This document shows, piece after piece, positions 43,975 to 52,833 of a stretch of 56,906 nucleotides of DNA (the first letter of the stretch is position 1; each line of letters starts with the position of its first letter). Below the pieces are notes generated by a model that saw only the letters and a list, made by a program, of their open reading frames with translations, did not search any database and was not told where the DNA came from. Origin of the DNA: an uncultured Pelagibacteraceae bacterium (GTDB taxonomy: Bacteria; Pseudomonadota; Alphaproteobacteria; Pelagibacterales; Pelagibacteraceae); NCBI GenBank assembly GCA_902582605.1, contig CACHSP010000003.1:70876-127781 (forward strand). The letters are read 5' to 3'. Made by a program: the position numbers and the translations under genes.

Positions 43975-44496
43975 TTACTCTTTAGGTTGTGTTTCAGAAT
44001 TTTCTGGTGGTAAACTACTCATTTTTTCCGATCGTGCAAGCAAAATACTTACTAATTTTGATGCGGATGCATTCAAAATACCCACAATATTAGCCCTTGC
44101 TTCGTCTAAAGTAGGTAAATTTGCGACATTCATTACTCCAGCTTGATCAAGTATTTCATTTTCCATCATCCCACCGATCAGTTTCAGATTCTCATTATCT
44201 TTTGCAAACTTAGATAAAATTCGTGCTGATATAATTGCATCTTCTCCAAATGCAACGGCTGTTGGACCAGTAAATAAATTTGATAAATCTTTACACTTAG
44301 TTTTTTCCAATGCTAATTTTGTAATTCTGTTCTTTGTAATTTTAAATATTATTCCATGTTCTCTCATTTTTGATCTTAATTCATCTAATTGAGTCATTGT
44401 CAGACCTTGATAATGAGTAACCATAACCGCTTTACTATTCTCAAATTGCGTTGTCATTTCAGCAATGTAGTTTTTCTTTTGCTCTTTATTCATCAT
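43975..44496 (-). CDS. rplJ: 50S ribosomal protein L10
   Basis: 173 aa. MVTHYQGLTMTQLDELR and FKITKNRITKLAL form the rRNA-binding domain; the C-terminal helix carries L7/L12 dimers. Two ATG codons in tandem at the start; either may be used. Three bases before rplL. Confidence 0.97.
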   Translation of the reverse strand: MMNKEQKKNYIAEMTTQFENSKAVMVTHYQGLTMTQLDELRSKMREHGIIFKITKNRITKLALEKTKCKDLSNLFTGPTAVAFGEDAIISARILSKFAKDNENLKLIGGMMENEILDQAGVMNVANLPTLDEARANIVGILNASASKLVSILLARSEKMSSLPPENSETQPKE

Positions 44497-44499
44497 AAC

Positions 44500-45189
44500 T
44501 TAAATATTTTTCCCCAATTTTAATTTATATGAAACACCCATTGTTGATGTCACAAATGCGGTTCTAATTAAATCTCCTTTAACTGTATTATTCGATTTTT
44601 CTTTCTCGAGTGTATCTATAACAGCATTAAAATTTTTAATTAACTTTTCATCACTAAAAGATTTTTTTCCTATACTTACACCAATATTTCCATCTTTATC
44701 ATTTCTAATTTCTGCTTGACCAGATTTTGCATCTGAAATTGCTGTTTTTAAATTTTCAGTCACAGTTCCTAGCTTTGGGTTTGGCATTAAACCTTTTGGT
44801 CCCAATACTTTTCCTAATTTTGATAATTTAATCATCATGGATGGAGTACAAATTAATTTTTCAAAATTAATTTCACCATTTTTAATTTTCTCAATAAATT
44901 CATCACTACCCACAATATCTGCACCAGCACTTTTTGCTTCGTCAGCTTTTGTATCTTCACATACGACAGCAACTTTTATTTTTTTACCAGTTCCACCAGG
45001 AAGATTGACTACAGTCCTAATGTTTATCTCATTTTTTTTTTGTTTATTGTTAATCTGAAAACTTAAATCAACTGACTCATCGAATTTAGTTGTGCAATTT
45101 TTTTTAACTACAGGAAGTAATTTTTCAATAGCTTCAGAAGGAAGCTCTGTAGTTTTTTCAGGAAGTTTTTTAAATCTTTTTGAAGACAT
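44500..45189 (-). CDS. rplA: 50S ribosomal protein L1
   Basis: 229 aa. The signature MIKLSKLGKVLGPKGLMPNP and the NVVNLPGGTGK-like VRTVVNLPGGTGKK are present. Forms the mobile L1 stalk that moves E-site tRNA. Two bases after rplK. Confidence 0.98.
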   Translation of the reverse strand: MSSKRFKKLPEKTTELPSEAIEKLLPVVKKNCTTKFDESVDLSFQINNKQKKNEINIRTVVNLPGGTGKKIKVAVVCEDTKADEAKSAGADIVGSDEFIEKIKNGEINFEKLICTPSMMIKLSKLGKVLGPKGLMPNPKLGTVTENLKTAISDAKSGQAEIRNDKDGNIGVSIGKKSFSDEKLIKNFNAVIDTLEKEKSNNTVKGDLIRTAFVTSTMGVSYKLKLGKNI

Positions 45190-45191
45190 AA

Positions 45192-45623
45192 CTAATCTTT
45201 TACCTCAATACCCATTGATCTTGCTGAACCAGCAATTATTTTGACCGCTTGATCTAAATCAAGAGCATTCAAATCCTCCATTTTTTGTTTAGCTATTTCT
45301 TCAGCTTGTTTTTTCGTTATTGATGCAACAATATTTCTACCAGGTTCTTGGGAACCACTTTTTAATTTTGCAGCCTCTCTTATAAAGAAAGATGCTGGTG
45401 GTGATTTAATTTTAAAATCAAACTTTTTATCTTTATAAACTGTTATTTCGACTGGTACAGGTTTGCCAGCTAACTTTTTTGTTTTATCATTAAAGGCTTT
45501 ACAGAATTCCATTATATTTACACCACGTTGCCCTAATGCAGGTCCAACTGGTGGAGCAGGATTTGCTTGACCACCTTTAATTTGTAATTTTATAAATCCA
45601 CTAATTTCTTTTTTAGCCGCCAT
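45192..45623 (-). CDS. rplK: 50S ribosomal protein L11
   Basis: 143 aa. [20 protein letters not shown] start and the C-terminal [12 protein letters not shown]. Base of the GTPase-associated stalk and sensor partner of RelA-type enzymes. Four bases after nusG. Confidence 0.98.
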   Translation of the reverse strand: MAAKKEISGFIKLQIKGGQANPAPPVGPALGQRGVNIMEFCKAFNDKTKKLAGKPVPVEITVYKDKKFDFKIKSPPASFFIREAAKLKSGSQEPGRNIVASITKKQAEEIAKQKMEDLNALDLDQAVKIIAGSARSMGIEVKD

Positions 45624-45627
45624 AAAC

Positions 45628-46158
45628 CTAACTTACTTTCTCCACTTGATTATATTCTAAATCAACTGGTGTCGGTCTTCCAAATATAGAAACTGACACC
45701 TTAAGTCTAGACTTTTCTTCGTCAATTTCCTCAACCATTCCACTAAATGACGCAAAAGGTCCATCAATTACCTGTACTTTTTCACCAACCGCATATTCTA
45801 CAGCTGATTTTGGTTGAGCTACCCCATCTTTTATTTGACCTAAAATTTTATCAATTTCTTTATCAGATACAGGCACAGGCATACCCTTTGTGCCTAAAAA
45901 ACCACTGACACGTTTTATATTTTTGATCATGTGATAAATATCATTATCCATTTCACTTTTAATCAAAACATAACCTGGAAAATATTTTTTTTTTCTTTGT
46001 ATCCTTTTGCCTCTTTTAACTTCGGTTACATCATGTGTTGGAACAATAATTTCCTCAAACTTTTCAGAAATTTTAGCCTTATCAGCTTCTTCTTTAATCA
46101 GTCCCGCTACTTTATTTTCAAAACTAGAATGAGATTGAACTATGTACCAATTTTTCAT
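45628..46158 (-). CDS. nusG: Transcription termination/antitermination factor NusG
   Basis: 176 aa. NGN domain (1-110) starting [15 protein letters not shown], and a C-terminal KOW domain with [17 protein letters not shown]. Binds the RNA polymerase clamp and couples it to the ribosome or Rho. One-base overlap with secE. Confidence 0.98.
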   Translation of the reverse strand: MKNWYIVQSHSSFENKVAGLIKEEADKAKISEKFEEIIVPTHDVTEVKRGKRIQRKKKYFPGYVLIKSEMDNDIYHMIKNIKRVSGFLGTKGMPVPVSDKEIDKILGQIKDGVAQPKSAVEYAVGEKVQVIDGPFASFSGMVEEIDEEKSRLKVSVSIFGRPTPVDLEYNQVEKVS

Positions 46159-46355
46159 TAAATACTCACCTTAAGTAATAACTCTAAGAAAAATTTTAAA
46201 ACCTGATCTAATAAAAGAAAAAACAATGACATAACTACTGCCATTGCAAAAACCATTAACGCACCTTGAAGTGTTTCTTTTCCTGTGGGCCAAGAAACCT
46301 TAAATGCTTCCTGTTTTACTTCTTGTATAAATTTAATAGGGTTTTTCATAATCAT
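46158..46355 (-). CDS. secE: Protein translocase subunit SecE
   Basis: 65 aa single-span form: amphipathic helix with FIQEVKQEAFKVSWPT, then one membrane helix (about 32-58). The start could be the ATG at 46355 or the one at 46349. It begins 11 bases after the CCA end of tRNA-Trp with no good ribosome binding site between, so it may depend on the cotranscript. Confidence 0.95.
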   Translation of the reverse strand: MIMKNPIKFIQEVKQEAFKVSWPTGKETLQGALMVFAMAVVMSLFFLLLDQVLKFFLELLLKVSI

Positions 46356-46366
46356 TTAAATTACAT

Positions 46367-46442
46367 TGGCAGGAGCGGAGGGACTCGAACCCTCAGCCTC
46401 CGGTTTTGGAGACCGGCGCTCTACCAATTGAGCTACACTCCT
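46367..46442 (-). tRNA. tRNA-Trp (CCA)
   Basis: 76-base cloverleaf with 3' CCA encoded. The acceptor pairs AGGAGTG with CGCTCCT, the anticodon loop is CTCCAAA giving CCA, and the T-arm has GGTTCGAGTCC. Set between tuf and secE, as in many alphaproteobacteria, so co-transcribed and processed out of mRNA. Confidence 0.97.
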
Positions 46443-46443
46443 A

Positions 46444-46461
46444 TATAGAGTTTACTCTATA
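46444..46461 (-). promoter_or_regulatory. Hairpin spanning the tuf stop codon, one base before tRNA-Trp
   Basis: The 18 bases form a perfect inverted repeat TATAGAGT-TT-ACTCTATA including the tuf TAA stop. It ends one base before the tRNA-Trp 5' end, a natural place for an endonuclease to separate tuf mRNA from tRNA. No U-run follows, so termination is unlikely. Confidence 0.5.
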
Positions 46462-47642
46462 ATTTTAGTTACTACTCCAGCTCCAACAGTTCTACCACCT
46501 TCACGAATAGCAAAGTTTAATTTTTCTGACATCGCAATCGGTGTAATTAGTTTAACTGTAAATTTAGCATCATCACCAGGCATAACCATTTCAGTACCAG
46601 CTGGTAGCTCTACCTCTCCAGTTACATCTGTAGTTCTAAAATAGAATTGTGGTCTGTACTTTGTAAAAAAAGGTGTATGTCTTCCACCTTCTTCTTTTTT
46701 AAGTACATACGCTTGAGCTTCAAATTTAGTATGTGGTGTAACAGAACCTGGCTTACATAGAACTTGTCCTCTTTCAATATCTGTTCTTTCTACACCTCTT
46801 AAAAGCACTCCAACGTTATCTCCTGCTTCACCAGAATCTAAAAGTTTTCTAAACATTTCGACACCAGTACAAACTGATTTTTTAGTTTCTCTAATACCAA
46901 CGATTTCAAGCTCGTCTCCAGTTTTAAGCACACCTGATTCAACTCTTCCAGTTGCAACAGTACCTCTTCCTGAGATTGAAAAAACATCTTCAACAGGCAT
47001 CAAGAAATCTTTGTCTTTAGGTCTGTCTGGTTGCGGAATAAATTCATCAACATTTTTCATTAATTCTAAAATTGAATTTTTTCCAATTTCATCATCTCTT
47101 CCCTCAACTGCTGCAAGTGCAGAACCTTTTGCGATAGGAGTTTTGTCACCTGGAAATTTATAAGAAGTTAACAATTCTTTAATCTCTTCCTCGACTAGAT
47201 CAATCATTTCTTTATCATCAACTTGATCTACTTTATTTAAATAAACACAAATTGCAGGAACTCCAACTTGTCTTGCTAAAAGAATGTGCTCTCTTGTTTG
47301 AGGCATAGGACCATCAGCAGCGTTAACAACCAAAATTGCACCATCCATTTGTGCTGCACCAGTTATCATATTCTTCACGTAGTCCGCGTGACCTGGACAA
47401 TCAACGTGCGCATAGTGTCTCTTTTCAGTTTCATATTCAACGTGTGCTGTTGAAATAGTAATTCCTCTTTCCTTTTCCTCTGGCGCTTTATCAATTTGAT
47501 CATATGCTACAGCCTGAGCTCCGCCAGTTTCAGATAAAACTTTTGTGATCGCAGCAGTTAAAGTTGTTTTACCATGATCGACATGACCGATTGTTCCAAT
47601 GTTACAATGCGGTTTATTTCTTACAAATTTTTCTTTCGACAT
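46452..47642 (-). CDS. tuf: Translation elongation factor Tu
   Basis: 396 aa. G1 GHVDHGKTT, the effector region [20 protein letters not shown] and NKVDQVDD motifs, then two beta-barrel domains. Delivers aminoacyl-tRNA. The only tuf in the window, lying in tufB position; GAGGAAATAAGGA just upstream is a strong ribosome binding site. Confidence 0.99.
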   Translation of the reverse strand: MSKEKFVRNKPHCNIGTIGHVDHGKTTLTAAITKVLSETGGAQAVAYDQIDKAPEEKERGITISTAHVEYETEKRHYAHVDCPGHADYVKNMITGAAQMDGAILVVNAADGPMPQTREHILLARQVGVPAICVYLNKVDQVDDKEMIDLVEEEIKELLTSYKFPGDKTPIAKGSALAAVEGRDDEIGKNSILELMKNVDEFIPQPDRPKDKDFLMPVEDVFSISGRGTVATGRVESGVLKTGDELEIVGIRETKKSVCTGVEMFRKLLDSGEAGDNVGVLLRGVERTDIERGQVLCKPGSVTPHTKFEAQAYVLKKEEGGRHTPFFTKYRPQFYFRTTDVTGEVELPAGTEMVMPGDDAKFTVKLITPIAMSEKLNFAIREGGRTVGAGVVTKIIE

Positions 47643-47685
47643 TCCTTATTTCCTCACTTTTATTTTTTTATAAACTATTTTTTCT

Positions 47686-47759
47686 TGGAGCGGGTAAAGG
47701 GAATCGAACCCTTACATCCAGCTTGGAAGGCTAGCGTTCTACCATTGAACTACACCCGC
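47686..47759 (-). tRNA. tRNA-Gly (TCC)
   Basis: 74 bases with encoded CCA. Acceptor GCGGGTG pairs with TACCCGC, the anticodon loop CTTCCAA gives TCC, and the T-loop is TTCGATT. Lies between tRNA-Tyr and tuf, 43 bases before tuf. Confidence 0.97.
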
Positions 47760-47803
47760 ACAACCCCAAGAGTAACACTCCAGTATTGCAGAAAATTATT
47801 GAA

Positions 47804-47889
47804 TGGTGGAGGGGGAAAGATTCGAACTTTCGAAGACCGAAGTCAACGGGTTTACAGCCCGCCCCATTTGACCGCTCTGGAACCCCTCC
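47804..47889 (-). tRNA. tRNA-Tyr (GTA)
   Basis: 86-base type II tRNA with a long variable arm and encoded CCA. Acceptor GGAGGGG pairs with CCCCTCC, and the anticodon loop CTGTAAA gives GTA. First RNA of the supercluster. A GC-rich hairpin (AGGGG/CCCCT, 47893-47908) sits just upstream. Confidence 0.97.
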
Positions 47890-47937
47890 CTTAGGGGAAG
47901 TGTCCCCTTGTTCAATAAAGCTTCAAACAACAAGCGT

Positions 47938-47965
47938 TTTATATATTTTATTTGTCCAAATGCAA
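47938..47965 (-). promoter_or_regulatory. Predicted promoter of tRNA-Tyr/tRNA-Gly/tuf
   Basis: Minus strand: TTGCAT (47965-47960), 16-base spacer, TATAAA (47943-47938), then a CG-rich start region as in growth-regulated stable-RNA promoters. It would begin the transcript about 40 bases before tRNA-Tyr and may feed the whole supercluster. Located in the rlmB divergent gap. Confidence 0.5.
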
Positions 47966-48019
47966 CACGTGATTTAATAGGAAAATATTTAAAAAAACGT
48001 GTAAAACGAAGGTAATTTT

Positions 48020-48763
48020 ATGAATAAATCGTCTTTTTTTATCATTGGTCAACATGCAGTAATTGAGGCACTCAGAAATCCAAAAAGAAACGTTTTGAGG
48101 ATATTCTTAACTGAGGAAAGTAAGAAAAATATTCATAAAAAAAATCCTAATAAAAACTTGTTAAATGATGTCAAAGTTTATTTTAAAACAAAAAAAGAAC
48201 TTGATAAGTATAGCACTAGAGAAAATTTGCAACATCAAGGCTATGTTGCAGAAATTGAGCATATTCAAAAACCAATCCTTAAAGAATATATAAAAGAAAA
48301 GAATAATCTTACATTAATTTGTCTAGATGGTGTAACTGATCCAAGAAATATAGGATCGTTAATAAGAAGTGCTGCCTCTTTTAACATTAATGGAGTGATT
48401 ATTAAGGAAAGAAACTTCCCTAGTGAGAGTAAACTTATGTATAAAGCAGCAAGTGGTGCAATTGAATATATTAATATTTTTGAAGTTTCTAATATCAATT
48501 CAACACTTAAAAATCTAAAAGAAAAAAATTTTTGGGTATATGGCTTTGATGGTAAAGGAAAAAAAGACTTTACTGATATTGAATGGAAGGGAAATAATAT
48601 ATTATTATTTGGATCTGAAGGATCAGGGATGCATAAACACACATCCAAATATGCAGATTTTTTAGTTAAGATTGAGATTAATAAAAAAATTGAGAGCCTA
48701 AATATATCAAATAGTGCCGCAATTGTATTTCATCATTTAAGTTATTTAAAAAAAAAGAGTTGA
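48020..48763 (+). CDS. rlmB: 23S rRNA (guanosine-2'-O-)-methyltransferase, TrmH family
   Basis: 247 aa SpoU/TrmH protein. N-terminal substrate-binding region (FFIIGQHAVIEALRNPKRNV), then motif 1 LDGVTDPRNIGSLIRSA, motif 2 LFGSEGSGMHKHT and motif 3 LNISNSAAIVFHHL. Closest to RlmB, which methylates G2251; other TrmH-family rRNA/tRNA sites are possible. GAAGG upstream supports the start. Confidence 0.9.
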   Translation: MNKSSFFIIGQHAVIEALRNPKRNVLRIFLTEESKKNIHKKNPNKNLLNDVKVYFKTKKELDKYSTRENLQHQGYVAEIEHIQKPILKEYIKEKNNLTLICLDGVTDPRNIGSLIRSAASFNINGVIIKERNFPSESKLMYKAASGAIEYINIFEVSNINSTLKNLKEKNFWVYGFDGKGKKDFTDIEWKGNNILLFGSEGSGMHKHTSKYADFLVKIEINKKIESLNISNSAAIVFHHLSYLKKKS

Positions 48764-48796
48764 TTAATTAATGAATAATTAATAATTATTGCGCAT

Positions 48797-48872
48797 GCCC
48801 TTGTAGCTCAGCTGGTAGAGCAATTGATTTGTAATCAATAGGTCCGCGGTTCGAATCCGTGCGGGGGCACCA
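48797..48872 (+). tRNA. tRNA-Thr (TGT), intact copy at island boundary
   Basis: 76 bases with encoded CCA. Acceptor GCCCTTG pairs with CGGGGGC, and the anticodon loop TTTGTAA gives TGT. A GCGC stretch precedes it, and a weak TTGATT box (48760) could be its -35. A degraded copy of its 3' part lies at 52779-52831, so this is the likely integration site of the sugar-gene island downstream. No clear terminator follows it. Confidence 0.97.
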
Positions 48873-48924
48873 CTTCATAATTAAAGTCTTTTGGTTTTTT
48901 TAATAATCTAAGTTATAAAGTAAA

Positions 48925-49965
48925 ATGGAAAATTTGATTGTATTGAACAATGAAAAAGTTTCAAAACATAATGGTAAATTTTTTTCAAGAAATTATAACT
49001 TTAAAATATTACCTGAAGGTTTAAATAGGTATTTTAAAGTTGAATATATAGTTAGAAAATCTGAAGTTAACGAAAATCATGAGTTAAACTTGGATAAAAT
49101 CAAAATTGCATCTAATATTATTCAATTTATTTTTCATGTATTATCAACTTTCAAAAATAAAAAATCAAAATATTATTTGATCTGTATTACACCTTATACT
49201 TTTATTGCGTCTTTATTTTTGTTCATTTTCAGAAAAAAAGTTTATGTATACTTAATCAGCAGTGGTCATGAAGAATGGGCAAATTTATTAGGTAATTGGT
49301 CTGTATGGATCTATGATCTAATGTTCAAGATAGTTACATCCAACGCTATTGTTATAGCACTGCACGATAGGCTTTATGATAAAAAAAATTTCCACGTAAT
49401 AAATTCTTCTACATTGGATGACAAATGGTTTAAGAATTTTAAGGAAGCAAGAATTGACAAGGTAAGATTTTTATATGTGGCAAGAATTAATCCAGTTAAA
49501 GGAATAAATGAATTTTTAGAAATGTTTAACAATCTTGAAATGGAGGCTGAATTATCAATAATTGGAAAAACAAATAATTTAAGACATCAAAAAAAATTTA
49601 AAAGTTTAATTGAAAATTCGAAAAATATAAAATTTCCTGGATATATATCTAGCAGACAAGAACTAATTGATACGTATGATAATCATAATATATTCATTTT
49701 ACCATCATTCACCGAAGGTCAACCATATGTGGTTGATGAGTCATTAGTTCGTAGAAGACCAGTTTTAATATTTGAGGATATTGCTCAAATTATTAAAGGT
49801 AGAAAAGGAATTTTTGTTGCTAAAAGGAACGCTACCTCATTTATTGAAACAACAAAATTTATTATGAATAACTATTCAAAAATACAAAAAGATATTGAAC
49901 AAAATGATTTTCCTCTTGAAAAAGATATGTTTCAAGAAATATCCAATGTTGTTAAAAACAATTAA
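48925..49965 (+). CDS. Glycosyltransferase (GT4-like, GT-B fold)
   Basis: 346 aa. The C-terminal half is typical: VRFLYVARINPVKGINEFL (about 178-196), LSIIGKTNN, FPGYISSRQEL, then ILPSFTEGQPYVVDESL, which matches the nucleotide-sugar-binding EGxP..xxE pattern. The N-terminal half has a hydrophobic segment near 90-110 but no clear membrane anchor. Transfers a sugar to an unknown surface-glycan acceptor. Overlaps the convergent SDR gene by four bases. Confidence 0.85.
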   Translation: MENLIVLNNEKVSKHNGKFFSRNYNFKILPEGLNRYFKVEYIVRKSEVNENHELNLDKIKIASNIIQFIFHVLSTFKNKKSKYYLICITPYTFIASLFLFIFRKKVYVYLISSGHEEWANLLGNWSVWIYDLMFKIVTSNAIVIALHDRLYDKKNFHVINSSTLDDKWFKNFKEARIDKVRFLYVARINPVKGINEFLEMFNNLEMEAELSIIGKTNNLRHQKKFKSLIENSKNIKFPGYISSRQELIDTYDNHNIFILPSFTEGQPYVVDESLVRRRPVLIFEDIAQIIKGRKGIFVAKRNATSFIETTKFIMNNYSKIQKDIEQNDFPLEKDMFQEISNVVKNN

Positions 49966-50870
49966 CTTTGGAACAATCTTTCAATACCCTCAATTATTGA
50001 AATTTTCGGTTTCCATTTAATATCTTTTTTGATTTTTGAAATATTTGCGCATGATCTATTAGGATCTCCCGGCCTTTTAGGAATAAAAATTTTTTTTCCA
50101 CCTATGATATCTGCAATTTTATTGATTGATGTTTCTTTACCTGAACCTAAATTATAAATCTTATTTTTTAAATTACTTCTAGCAAGCTTAATAAATGCAC
50201 TGGTTAAATCTTCCACATGTATAAAATCTCTAGTTTGTTTCCCATTACCAACTATTGTCAAAGATCTTTTCTTTTTTTTTTGAGTTAAAAAATTACTAAA
50301 CACAGCACCATATTGACCAGTTGTATTCAATCTTGGACCATAAACATTAAAAAATCGACAAGAAATATTTGGCATTTTAAAAAATTTGGCATAATTAATT
50401 ACCGCTTCTTCTCCTAAAAACTTTGTAAATGCATAAGGATGTTTTGTGTCTATTCTCTCAGTTTCAGAGGTCGGAATTTTTTTAGGTGATCCATAACAAC
50501 TTGATGATGCTGCATAAATAAACTTTTTTACCCTCATTTTTTTAGCAGCCTCAAGTACATTCAAAGTTCCAAGAACATTATTGATAAAATATTTTTTTGG
50601 ATTTTTAATGCTTGGAACAATTTCTGCTAAACCAGCTAAATGAAAAACATATTTCACACCTTTAAAGTATTTATCAATTTTTTGATTATTTGAAATATCT
50701 AACCTTATAATTTTAATATTATCTTTCGAATGATGTGATAAATTTTTTTTTTTACCTGAGACAAAATTATCTAAGACAATTACTTTATGGCCCTCTTTTA
50801 CTAATCTATCAACCAAGTTGCTTCCTATAAAACCAGCTCCACCAGTAACTATAGATTTAATTATTTTCAT
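49962..50870 (-). CDS. Extended SDR NAD-dependent epimerase/dehydratase (nucleotide sugar)
   Basis: 302 aa. Rossmann motif TGGAGFIG (9-16), HLAG at 77-80, the SSSCYG serine segment (122-127) and catalytic Tyr146/Lys150 in YAFTK. The C-terminal GSGKETSINKIADIIGG and RPGDPNRSCANISK resemble UDP-glucose/GlcNAc/GlcA 4-epimerases. Substrate cannot be fixed. It follows the nucleotide-sugar dehydrogenase by 16 bases, so an oxidised UDP-sugar is a good candidate. Confidence 0.88.
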   Translation of the reverse strand: MKIIKSIVTGGAGFIGSNLVDRLVKEGHKVIVLDNFVSGKKKNLSHHSKDNIKIIRLDISNNQKIDKYFKGVKYVFHLAGLAEIVPSIKNPKKYFINNVLGTLNVLEAAKKMRVKKFIYAASSSCYGSPKKIPTSETERIDTKHPYAFTKFLGEEAVINYAKFFKMPNISCRFFNVYGPRLNTTGQYGAVFSNFLTQKKKKRSLTIVGNGKQTRDFIHVEDLTSAFIKLARSNLKNKIYNLGSGKETSINKIADIIGGKKIFIPKRPGDPNRSCANISKIKKDIKWKPKISIIEGIERLFQS

Positions 50871-50886
50871 TATTACATATCAAGAT

Positions 50887-52203
50887 TTAAAGCCATCCTC
50901 CAGCACCAGTTAAATAATAATTATCAGCTAATCTATAATTTTGCCATGCTCCCTCATGATCTACAATAAGTTTACAATTTTTTACATATTTTTTTAATCT
51001 ATTCGGAGATATTCTAAATTGTCTATGATTAACAGAAATAATAATACAATCAAATTTTCTTAGTTGACTTGGAAATTTAAATGTTTCAACACCAGTAGCT
51101 TTTTTAATCTCCTCTTTAGTAAAATATGGGTCAAAAAGTTTTACATTTAACTTTTTTTTTTTTAAAGATTTTACTAGTGGAATAACTTTAGATAAAACAC
51201 TAACTTTTAAATCACCCTTGTAAGATAAACCTAGAATACCGATTTTCTTTAATTTTTTTTTGGCGATCGAGTTTGCAATAATCGAACCCATATTATCATC
51301 AGTTTTTATAGTTTCTCTTAATAAAGTAAGTTTATTGCTATTTTTGATTTGTGATAAAACATACCTACTCGACAAAGGTATACAATAACCACCCGCTCCA
51401 ATTCCTGGATGAAAGGTTTCTAGATTCCATTTTGTTCCAACTAATTGTAATACTTCTCTCATATTGTCTTTAGGAAAAGCGACTGAGAGTTGATTTGCCA
51501 GGGTAATGTCCATATGACGATAAGCATTTTCAACACTTTTAACCATCTCGGAAACTTTGTAAGAACTTGCAATATGCAATTTTTTACAGACTATCGATAA
51601 AATATCTTTTGTAACTTTAGCTGAATAGTTATCGGTTGAACCATAAACTCGATCAAGATTCTCTAAATTTTTTACCCCCTCAATAAACCAATCCCTTCTG
51701 GGGGCAACTGAAAACAAGATATTTTTACCAATTTGTAATTTTTTTCTTTTTAAAAAAGGTAAAATTTTTTTATCTGAAACTTTTGGAGCAAGAGTTGACT
51801 CCACAATCACCAATGGTGGTACTTTTGTTTTTTTATTTCCAATTTTTGCAATATTATTAAGTACACTCATCAATGGTTTGTAATAAGGTTTTCCATCTTT
51901 TTCAGTTGGAACAGCTATAAAATGAGCAATAAATTTTTCAGAAATTAAATCGTTAGGATTTGTAGTAGCTTTCAAAGAACCATTTTTAACCATTTTTTTT
52001 ATGTTAAATCCAAACCATTTCTCTAAGTCCTTTAAAGGAATTACTCCTGAATTTATTTTTCTAACTTTTTCTTTGTTAATATCAAATCCAACACATTTAA
52101 TATTTTTCTTTGAAAAATAAACCATTGTCGATAAACCAATATATCCGGTGCCCCAAATTCCGATTTTATATTTTTTTGATTTTAATAAATGTTTATAATT
52201 CAT
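50887..52203 (-). CDS. Divergent UDP/GDP-sugar dehydrogenase
   Basis: 438 aa. N-terminal NAD domain (IGIWGTGYIGLST, 14-26), VESTLAP (134-140), helix with Lys222/Asn226 in MVKSVENAYR, and the catalytic loop with Cys274. The loop reads GIGAGGYCIPLSSRYV, where most members have GGHC followed by an Asp-Pro pair. SVAPRRDWFIEGV (165-177) replaces the usual NPE/PER motif. The layout resembles WbpA/WecC-type UDP-N-acetylhexosamine dehydrogenases, but these changes make the substrate uncertain. Paralogue of ugd at 13322. Confidence 0.82.
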   Translation of the reverse strand: MNYKHLLKSKKYKIGIWGTGYIGLSTMVYFSKKNIKCVGFDINKEKVRKINSGVIPLKDLEKWFGFNIKKMVKNGSLKATTNPNDLISEKFIAHFIAVPTEKDGKPYYKPLMSVLNNIAKIGNKKTKVPPLVIVESTLAPKVSDKKILPFLKRKKLQIGKNILFSVAPRRDWFIEGVKNLENLDRVYGSTDNYSAKVTKDILSIVCKKLHIASSYKVSEMVKSVENAYRHMDITLANQLSVAFPKDNMREVLQLVGTKWNLETFHPGIGAGGYCIPLSSRYVLSQIKNSNKLTLLRETIKTDDNMGSIIANSIAKKKLKKIGILGLSYKGDLKVSVLSKVIPLVKSLKKKKLNVKLFDPYFTKEEIKKATGVETFKFPSQLRKFDCIIISVNHRQFRISPNRLKKYVKNCKLIVDHEGAWQNYRLADNYYLTGAGGWL

Positions 52204-52218
52204 AAAAAAAATTTGATT

Positions 52219-52692
52219 TTATCCCCATTCTGACCAACAAACTCCACTAGTAGGATCAAACATTTTTGATGTTCCATCAGCATTAATATCTTTAACTTTA
52301 GAAACATAAGTCATCGAGTCAAAATTGATATCTAGATACCTTACTCGTTTATAAGAGTCTGAGGTTCCAGGCAAATATGTACTTAAAAGCTCAAAATAAT
52401 AAATAGTTGAGTCTTTAGAGAGTTCTGCTGACGTTATTTTACCATTTTGAACCCATAAAGTATGATAATATGTTTTTTCAAAAGAGGAATAATTGTATTC
52501 GTTGTTTCTTATTATAAATCTTTCATCTTTATCAAAATGAATAGTATAGTACCAGCTTCTAACTTTATATTGCTCATCATATGAAATTTTTTTAGGTCCA
52601 CACATATATACTTTTTTAAAATTAAAAATCTGGGCATTAGATATATTACACCACAACAAACTCAGAACCACGATCCCCATAAGTTTTTTCAT
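52219..52692 (-). CDS. Exported protein of unknown function
   Basis: 157 aa, family not recognised. Residues 1-20 form a signal peptide ending SNA before Gln21. The mature part has alternating short strands rich in Tyr, Phe and Asp, with two Cys (31 and about 153), suggesting a small periplasmic beta-rich domain. It is first in the minus-strand set with the dehydrogenase and epimerase (16-base gaps) and next to the tRNA-Thr remnant. Confidence 0.72.
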   Translation of the reverse strand: MKKLMGIVVLSLLWCNISNAQIFNFKKVYMCGPKKISYDEQYKVRSWYYTIHFDKDERFIIRNNEYNYSSFEKTYYHTLWVQNGKITSAELSKDSTIYYFELLSTYLPGTSDSYKRVRYLDINFDSMTYVSKVKDINADGTSKMFDPTSGVCWSEWG

Positions 52693-52778
52693 TTTAAAAC
52701 TCTACCATTGCTAATATAATGTTTCCAAACTAAAAATATTGACAGATTAAGTTGTTAATAAATGTTTATTTAAACTTT

Positions 52779-52831
52779 AGCAATTGATTTGTAATAAATA
52801 AATCCTCGGTTCGAATCTGTACCTGGCACCA
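52779..52831 (+). pseudogene. Degraded 3' half of tRNA-Thr (island scar)
   Basis: Matches intact tRNA-Thr from the end of the D-stem through CCA at about 45 of 54 positions, with one deleted base. The anticodon loop TTTGTAA and T-loop TTCGAAT are kept, but the T-stem and acceptor no longer pair and the 5' half is absent, so it cannot be functional. Same orientation as the intact gene. Probable remnant of an integration event. Confidence 0.9.
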
Positions 52832-52833
52832 TC

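Larger units (their letters stand above)
48873..52831. mobile_element. Putative 3.9-kb genomic island integrated at tRNA-Thr
   Basis: Bounded on the left by intact tRNA-Thr and on the right by a direct, degraded copy of its 3' half. It contains a glycosyltransferase, an SDR epimerase, a nucleotide-sugar dehydrogenase and an exported protein, all accessory. No integrase or transposase remains. The bracket is seen directly; integration by a tRNA-targeting recombinase is inferred, and repeated replacement of contents is plausible. Confidence 0.55.

Noticed and set aside
47574..47977. Open frames across the tRNA-Gly/tRNA-Tyr region on the plus strand
   Set aside because: They are antisense to two complete tRNA genes and encode no recognisable protein.
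48764..48790. TTAATTA/TAATTAA stem after rlmB as a terminator
   Set aside because: Purely A/T seven-pair stem with no U-run, and it overlaps the likely tRNA-Thr promoter.
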